From NCBI RefSeq assembly GCF_004136015.1, contig NZ_CP024866.1, positions 2,678,436-2,742,435 of the forward strand: a stretch of DNA of 64,000 bases, given 5' to 3'. A model generated the notes under the pieces. The model did no database searches. It saw nothing but the letters and a program-made list of their open reading frames with translations, and was not told the DNA's origin. A program made the translations under genes and the position numbers. The stretch comes from Pseudomonas sp. ACM7. Its GTDB lineage: Bacteria; Pseudomonadota; Gammaproteobacteria; Pseudomonadales; Pseudomonadaceae. Below are positions 59,017-64,000 of the stretch, piece after piece (positions within the stretch are counted from its first letter, which is position 1; every line of letters begins with the position of its first letter).

Positions 59017-60567
59017 ATGACCAGCGAGCCACTGTCCTTGTCATTCAACCCGGCGGGTATCGAACTCGATCGCCGTCAGGGTTTGAGTCGTCAACTCTAT
59101 CAAGCCTTGCGAGTGCGAGTGCTCGACGGTCGGCTGGCCAGCGGTACGCGATTACCGGCCAGTCGCGATCTGGCGGCGGCGTTGTCAATTTCCCGAAACA
59201 GCGTGGTCCGGGCCTACGATCAGCTCTACGCCGAGGGCTTTATTGAAGGGCGTGTGGGTGACGGGACGTATGTCGCGCAATTGCCTCAATCAGTGTTGCC
59301 GGTGAAAAAACCATCCACAAAAGTATCCACAGGGTTGTCAACAGGGTTACCCACAGCCTTATCCACAAATTGGCTGGATTTACCTGTGGTTTCATCCAGC
59401 AAAGTTATCCACAGCGGTGCGCTGGGACGCGTGGAAAAGAACCATTTGGCCTTGCCACCGAGTGGTCCGCCTCGTGCGTTTCGGGTCGGTGTACCGGCGT
59501 TCGATCTGTTTCCTTTCGAGGTTTGGGCCAAGCTGAATGCGGCTTTTTGGCGTAAACCGGATCTCCAGCAACTGTGTTACGGCGATCCAGCAGGCGACGC
59601 GCGCTTGCGCGGCCTGATTGCCGCGTATTTGCGCAGCTCGCGGGGGATGCAGTGCACGGCTGAGCAAATAGTGATCACCAGTGGCGCACAGCAGGGGATT
59701 AGCCTTTGTGCACAGCTGCTGGTAGAGCCCGGCGATGGCGTGGCGATCGAGAATCCGGGGTATCGGGCGGCGGGTCATGCGTTCGCCGTAGCCGGTGCGC
59801 GATTGCACGGGGTGGCGGTGGACAGCGAGGGCATCGACTGCAGCGAATTGAATGGGCTCAACGATTGTCGACTGGCCTATGTCACGCCGTCGCATCAGTA
59901 CCCGACCGGGGTGGTGATGAGTCTGGCGCGGCGGCTGGAGTTGTTGGCCTGGGCCGAGCGAACCGAGGGGTGGATCGTCGAAGACGATTACGACGGCGAA
60001 TATCGTTACAGCGGCGCGCCACTGGCACCGCTGGCTGCGCTTGATCGTCACGGGCGGGTGCTCTACGTCGGCACTTTCGGCAAAGTGGCTTTTCCGGCAT
60101 TGCGCCTGGGCTATCTGGTGCTGCCACCGGCATTGGTAGACGCTTTCGCCCAGCGTCGCGCGGTCGATGTGCGCCATTCCGAGGTGAGCACCCAGGCCGT
60201 CATGGCCGAGTTCATGGCGGCCGGGCATTTCCAGCGGCATATCCGCCGCATGCGCCGCGCCGCGTTGAGTCGTCGCAATACGCTTCTGGCCAACTGGCCC
60301 TCGGACATTCCCGGGGTTGGCAGCCTGCCGAGTGTGGCGGCAGGGCTGCATTTGACGGTTTCGGTCGAGAGCCTGGCCCGCGAGTCTGAGCTGGTGGCCC
60401 AAGCGGAAGCGGTGGGTGTCGAGATCAATGCTTTGAGCAGTTATTGGCTGCCGGACTCGACCCGGCCAGCGGATCAGCGTGCCGGGTTGGTATTGGGCTT
60501 CGCTGCGGTGCCGGAGGCTGATATTGAGTCGGCGCTGATGCGGTTGCGTTCTGTTTGGTGTCGCTGA
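59017..60567 (+). CDS. MocR/PdxR-family regulator (GntR domain fused to aminotransferase)
   Basis: A 516-residue protein. N-terminal GntR winged helix (about 20-90: RQLYQALRVRVLDGRLASGTRLPASRDLAAALSISRNSVVRAYDQLYAEGFIEGRVGDGTYV), a variable linker (about 95-150), and a type I aminotransferase-fold domain (about 155-510) with the PLP lysine in YVGTFGKVAFPALRLGYL and VEDDYDGEYRYSG. It senses PLP or an amino compound and likely regulates the divergent PaiB/GNAT genes. The linker contains a four-residue periodic stretch (PSTK VSTG LSTG LPTA LSTN) coded by 12-bp repeats that look like DnaA boxes. Confidence 0.92.
   Translation: MTSEPLSLSFNPAGIELDRRQGLSRQLYQALRVRVLDGRLASGTRLPASRDLAAALSISRNSVVRAYDQLYAEGFIEGRVGDGTYVAQLPQSVLPVKKPSTKVSTGLSTGLPTALSTNWLDLPVVSSSKVIHSGALGRVEKNHLALPPSGPPRAFRVGVPAFDLFPFEVWAKLNAAFWRKPDLQQLCYGDPAGDARLRGLIAAYLRSSRGMQCTAEQIVITSGAQQGISLCAQLLVEPGDGVAIENPGYRAAGHAFAVAGARLHGVAVDSEGIDCSELNGLNDCRLAYVTPSHQYPTGVVMSLARRLELLAWAERTEGWIVEDDYDGEYRYSGAPLAPLAALDRHGRVLYVGTFGKVAFPALRLGYLVLPPALVDAFAQRRAVDVRHSEVSTQAVMAEFMAAGHFQRHIRRMRRAALSRRNTLLANWPSDIPGVGSLPSVAAGLHLTVSVESLARESELVAQAEAVGVEINALSSYWLPDSTRPADQRAGLVLGFAAVPEADIESALMRLRSVWCR
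59311..59413 (+). repeat. Cluster of DnaA-box-like 9-mers, five at exact 12-bp steps
   Basis: CCATCCACA (59311), GTATCCACA (59323), TTGTCAACA (59335), TTACCCACA (59347) and TTATCCACA (59359) follow each other every 12 bases; a second perfect TTATCCACA stands at 59405 in another reading frame. Matches to the DnaA box TTATCCACA are 7, 8, 7, 8, 9 and 9 of 9. The array lies inside the MocR linker coding region. Confidence 0.7.
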
Positions 60568-60605
60568 TCAGCCGGTCGGTTATGGATTTGAGCACAGCAA
60601 TCTTT

Positions 60606-60627
60606 GTGGGAGCAAGCTCGCTCCCAC
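60606..60627. repeat. Single REP hairpin, family A
   Basis: GTGGGAGC and GCTCCCAC form a stem with AAGCTC between; it is a short single copy between the convergent MocR and polyamine-binding protein genes and may help to end both transcripts. Confidence 0.85.
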
Positions 60628-60659
60628 AGGTTCTGTGCTTTAACTGACTGGCATACGCA

Positions 60660-61775
60660 TCAAGTCCCGGACTTGATCTTGGTCCAGGCTCGGGTCCGCG
60701 CTCGTTCGGCATCACGGGGCAGCGGTTGCAGGGTGTAGAGCGTACTCATCGCTGTTTCGGTCGGGTACAGATTCGGGTTGTTGCGGATCGCCGGGTCGAC
60801 CATTTCGGTGGCGTCCTTGTTCGGGTTCGGGTAGCCGACGAAGTCGCTGACCGGTGCAATCACCTGCGGCTGCAACAAGTAGTTGATGAAGGTGTAGGCG
60901 TCTTCCGGGTTCTTCGCGCCTTTGGGGATCGAGAGCATGTCGAACCAGATCGGCGCGCCTTCTTTCGGCAGGCGCATGTCGACGATCACGCCGTTCTTGG
61001 CTTCCTTGGCGCGGTTCGCTGCCTGGGAGAAGCTGCCGGAGTAACCGACTGCGACACAGATGTCACCGTTGGCGATGTCGGCCATGTACTTCGAAGAATG
61101 GAAGTAGGTGACATACGGACGGATCTTCATCAACAGCGCTTCAGCCTTTTCGTAGTCCGCAGGCTTCTTGCTGTTGGGGTCCAGGCCCAGGTGTTGCAGG
61201 GCCAGTGGCAGGATCTCCGATGGCGAGTCGAGCAGGGCTACGCCGCACTGCTTGAGCTTGCTGATGTTCTCTTCCTTGAAGATCAGGTCCCAGCTGTCCA
61301 CCGGTGCGTTGGCGCCCAGCGCAGCCTTGATTTTGTCCGGGTTGAAGCCGATCAGGATGGTGCCGTACATGTACGGCACGGCAAATTTGTTACCCGGATC
61401 GTTGGCTTCGATCAGCTTCATCAGCTTGGGATCGAGGTGGTTCCAGTTCGGCAGTTTGCTGCGGTCCAGTGGCTGGAAAACGCCGGCCTCGATCTGTTTG
61501 GCAAGGAATACGTTGGACGGCACGACCACGTCATAGCCGGAGTTGCCGGTCAGCAGCTTGGCCTCCAGCGCTTCGTTGGTGTCGAAGATGTCGTAGACCA
61601 GTTTGGTCTGGGTGTTCTGGGCCTTGAAGTCTTCCAGGGCTTTGGGGGTGATGTAGTCGAACCAGTTGTAGACGCGCAACGTTCGCTCTTCAGCGTGGAC
61701 AGCACCACTGAGTACTGTGGCGCACAGCACTGTGGGGAAGAGTGCTGGCGCGATAAAACGCTTGAGACTTTTCAT
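60660..61775 (-). CDS. Polyamine ABC transporter substrate-binding protein (PotF/Spu-type)
   Basis: A 371-residue periplasmic protein of SBP family 1 in the spermidine/putrescine group. Signal peptide LKRFIAPALFPTVLCATVLSGAVHA, then RTLRVYNWFDYITPKALEDFKAQ, the typical start of PotD/PotF proteins, and later VAVGYSGSFSQAANRAKE and APIWFDMLSIPKGAKNPEDAYTFINYLL. It binds polyamines or acetylpolyamines. The next gene upstream in the same direction, 12 bases away, is an acetylpolyamine amidohydrolase, so the pair imports and deacetylates polyamines. Membrane and ATPase subunits are not in the window. Confidence 0.92.
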   Translation of the reverse strand: MKSLKRFIAPALFPTVLCATVLSGAVHAEERTLRVYNWFDYITPKALEDFKAQNTQTKLVYDIFDTNEALEAKLLTGNSGYDVVVPSNVFLAKQIEAGVFQPLDRSKLPNWNHLDPKLMKLIEANDPGNKFAVPYMYGTILIGFNPDKIKAALGANAPVDSWDLIFKEENISKLKQCGVALLDSPSEILPLALQHLGLDPNSKKPADYEKAEALLMKIRPYVTYFHSSKYMADIANGDICVAVGYSGSFSQAANRAKEAKNGVIVDMRLPKEGAPIWFDMLSIPKGAKNPEDAYTFINYLLQPQVIAPVSDFVGYPNPNKDATEMVDPAIRNNPNLYPTETAMSTLYTLQPLPRDAERARTRAWTKIKSGT

Positions 61776-61787
61776 TGTTCTAATTCC

Positions 61788-62819
<1,032 letters not shown>

Positions 62820-63033
62820 TTTCTTGTTCTCCGCAGGCTGATTCGGTTGAACACAGTCTTGCGGCGCGCGGCGTTTGAGAGAACGGCAGGAAAGGCCAAA
62901 AGGGGATCGATATGGCCAAAAGAATTGACCGAAATTCGCCCCCTTGTGGCGCGGCGGTGCTCCAGCTCAGGGCGCTAGCTTGTCCGTTATGTTGTTGGTG
63001 ATTTTGAGGGCGTCATCGTCGGAGCGCCGCCCG
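62820..63033. other. Intergenic stretch upstream of the amidohydrolase gene
   Basis: The 214 bases hold no gene. They should contain the promoter of the polyamine operon; no operator or clear promoter was recognised. It merges into a REP pair on the right. Confidence 0.4.
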
Positions 63034-63121
63034 GAGCAAGCTCGCTCCCACATTTGATCTTCAGCGAACACTGATTTTGTGTCCGACGCAGAACCAATGT
63101 GGGAGCGAGCTTGCTCGCGAG
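63034..63121. repeat. REP pair (REPIN), family A
   Basis: GAGCAAGCTCGCTCCCACAT and the inverted ATGTGGGAGCGAGCTTGCTC enclose about 43 bases. It follows the 3' end of the AraC-type gene. Confidence 0.92.
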
Positions 63122-63146
63122 AGCAATATTTAAGACAACACATCAT

Positions 63147-64000
63147 TCAAGGTCGGAACTGGCTGGGCGCCACGCCGCTCCAGCGCACAAAGGCATGGCG
63201 GAAACTCGCGGTCTCGCTGAACCCCAGCGCTTCTGCAATCCGATAGATCGGCAGTTCGTCCTCGCAGAGCATGCGTTTGGCCTGCTCGAACCGCAGTTCA
63301 TCGAGCAACTCTTGATAGCTGCACCCCAGCTCCTTGAGATGTCGGCGCAAGGTGCGTGCCGAGCAGTTCAGCTGTTCGGCCAAACCTTCGAGGCCGGGCG
63401 CCGCATTCAACTGCGCACTGAGTAGCTGGCGGATTCGTCCCAGCCACACTTGGCGACCCGTGAACTCGGTGTTCTGTTTGCGGCAGCGTTCTGCCATGGC
63501 CTGATGGGTGATGGCGTCGGCCAGAGGCAGGGGGTGCTCTAGCCAGGCTTTGTCGAAGGCAAAGGCGTTGGACGCAGCGTCGAACTGCAAGGGGCAATCG
63601 AAACGTTCGGTGTAGCGTGCCTGATAGTCCGGTGCCGGGTAATCGAAGCGGGCGCCAAGCAGCGGCAACGGTTGGCCGAGCAGGTCTTCGCAAGTGACCT
63701 TCATCGAAACCAGGCAAAACTCGACATTGAATGGCGCCAGCGCAGGGTTTTCCCGATAGTCGCCAGCGGTGAGCCAGATGCGCTCGTTATCTTCTTCCAG
63801 GCTCAACTCGAACAGTGTTCCCAATAGCGCCGGATAGTGCAGTGCCAGCCGCAAGGCGTCACCTAAAGTGGCGCTGGTGAGTAAGGCGTACCCGAGCATG
63901 CCGTAGGACGAAACGTGCATCCTCCGGCCCAGTTCCAGGCCGATGTCACGCTTGAGCGCGACGGCGTTGGCGCAGACCTGCATCTCCTGATTGGTGGTGA
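63147..64000 (-). CDS. AraC-family transcriptional regulator (5' end outside the window)
   Basis: At least 283 residues; the frame is open to the window edge, so the true start lies beyond 64000. The N-terminal part (LGRRMHVSSYGMLGYALLTSATLGDALRLALHYPALLGTLFELSLEED) is the arabinose-binding-like domain of OruR-type regulators, and the C-terminus is a double helix-turn-helix (LEGLAEQLNCSARTLRRHLKELGCSYQELLDELRFEQAKRMLCEDELPIYRIAEALGFSETASFRHAFVRWSGVAPSQFR). Such regulators often control catabolism of amino acids or amines; its position upstream of the polyamine genes fits, but no link is shown. Confidence 0.9.
   Translation of the reverse strand, partial: TTNQEMQVCANAVALKRDIGLELGRRMHVSSYGMLGYALLTSATLGDALRLALHYPALLGTLFELSLEEDNERIWLTAGDYRENPALAPFNVEFCLVSMKVTCEDLLGQPLPLLGARFDYPAPDYQARYTERFDCPLQFDAASNAFAFDKAWLEHPLPLADAITHQAMAERCRKQNTEFTGRQVWLGRIRQLLSAQLNAAPGLEGLAEQLNCSARTLRRHLKELGCSYQELLDELRFEQAKRMLCEDELPIYRIAEALGFSETASFRHAFVRWSGVAPSQFRP

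Overview
The window is a stretch of Pseudomonas chromosome, most likely from the P. fluorescens group. It has GC-rich pseudomonad coding style, two abundant families of Pseudomonas REP-type palindromes, and a gene order (uvrD, GGDEF/EAL protein, RpiR regulator, pycR, pycA, pycB; folE2, gamma carbonic anhydrase, amidase, COG0523 GTPases; cfa, cls) that I recall from Pseudomonas genomes. No tRNA, rRNA or CRISPR array was seen.

The first 3.37 kb is foreign DNA. It holds the 3' end of a group II intron, an unusual array of 11-bp repeats, a ParS/MbcA-like protein, a zinc-ribbon protein, a small ORF cut by an IS4-family element with a 9-bp target duplication, and a terminal array of three 19-bp repeats ending in TCGTCACA. 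That array has the layout of the left end of Tn7 (terminal 8 bp plus three spaced transposase sites in 150 bp). It stops just before a terminator hairpin, as expected if the element sits at attTn7 behind glmS, which would lie left of the window.

From 3.4 to 22.4 kb comes core or semi-core DNA: a LysR regulator, a glutathione transferase, a three-domain flavin/iron-sulfur oxidoreductase, a DUF3142 lipoprotein with a large exported partner, a LysE exporter opposite an Lrp regulator, and a dihydrolipoamide dehydrogenase. Then follows a tightly overlapping four-gene operon of three SPFH proteins, one with a histidine-rich tail, and a P1B-type metal ATPase, with a Zur-like box at its front. cfa and cls follow.

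From 23.0 to 34.6 kb lies a zinc-starvation region. A seven-gene leftward operon (folE2, ZnuC-, ZnuB- and ZnuA-like transporter, gamma carbonic anhydrase, pyrC paralogue, truncated ThrRS paralogue) shares a Zur-like box with a divergent cell-wall amidase. A perfect Zur palindrome precedes the COG0523 GTPase zigA and a DUF1826 gene, and a second COG0523 GTPase follows. The logic is to import zinc and to replace zinc enzymes by paralogues that need less of it.

From 34.7 to 51.8 kb are housekeeping genes: pdxY, thioesterase, CPA2 antiporter, Tim44-like protein, uvrD, a c-di-GMP enzyme, an RpiR regulator, and pycR/pycA/pycB for pyruvate carboxylation. A 139-bp near-perfect palindrome lies next to the Tim44 gene. 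The last 12 kb holds an autotransporter whose ribosome site is buried in a hairpin, an amino-acid ABC transporter with a homocysteine methyltransferase, two acetyltransferases, a PaiB protein opposite a MocR regulator (whose gene carries a cluster of DnaA-box-like repeats), and a polyamine-binding protein with an acetylpolyamine amidohydrolase and an AraC regulator cut by the window edge.
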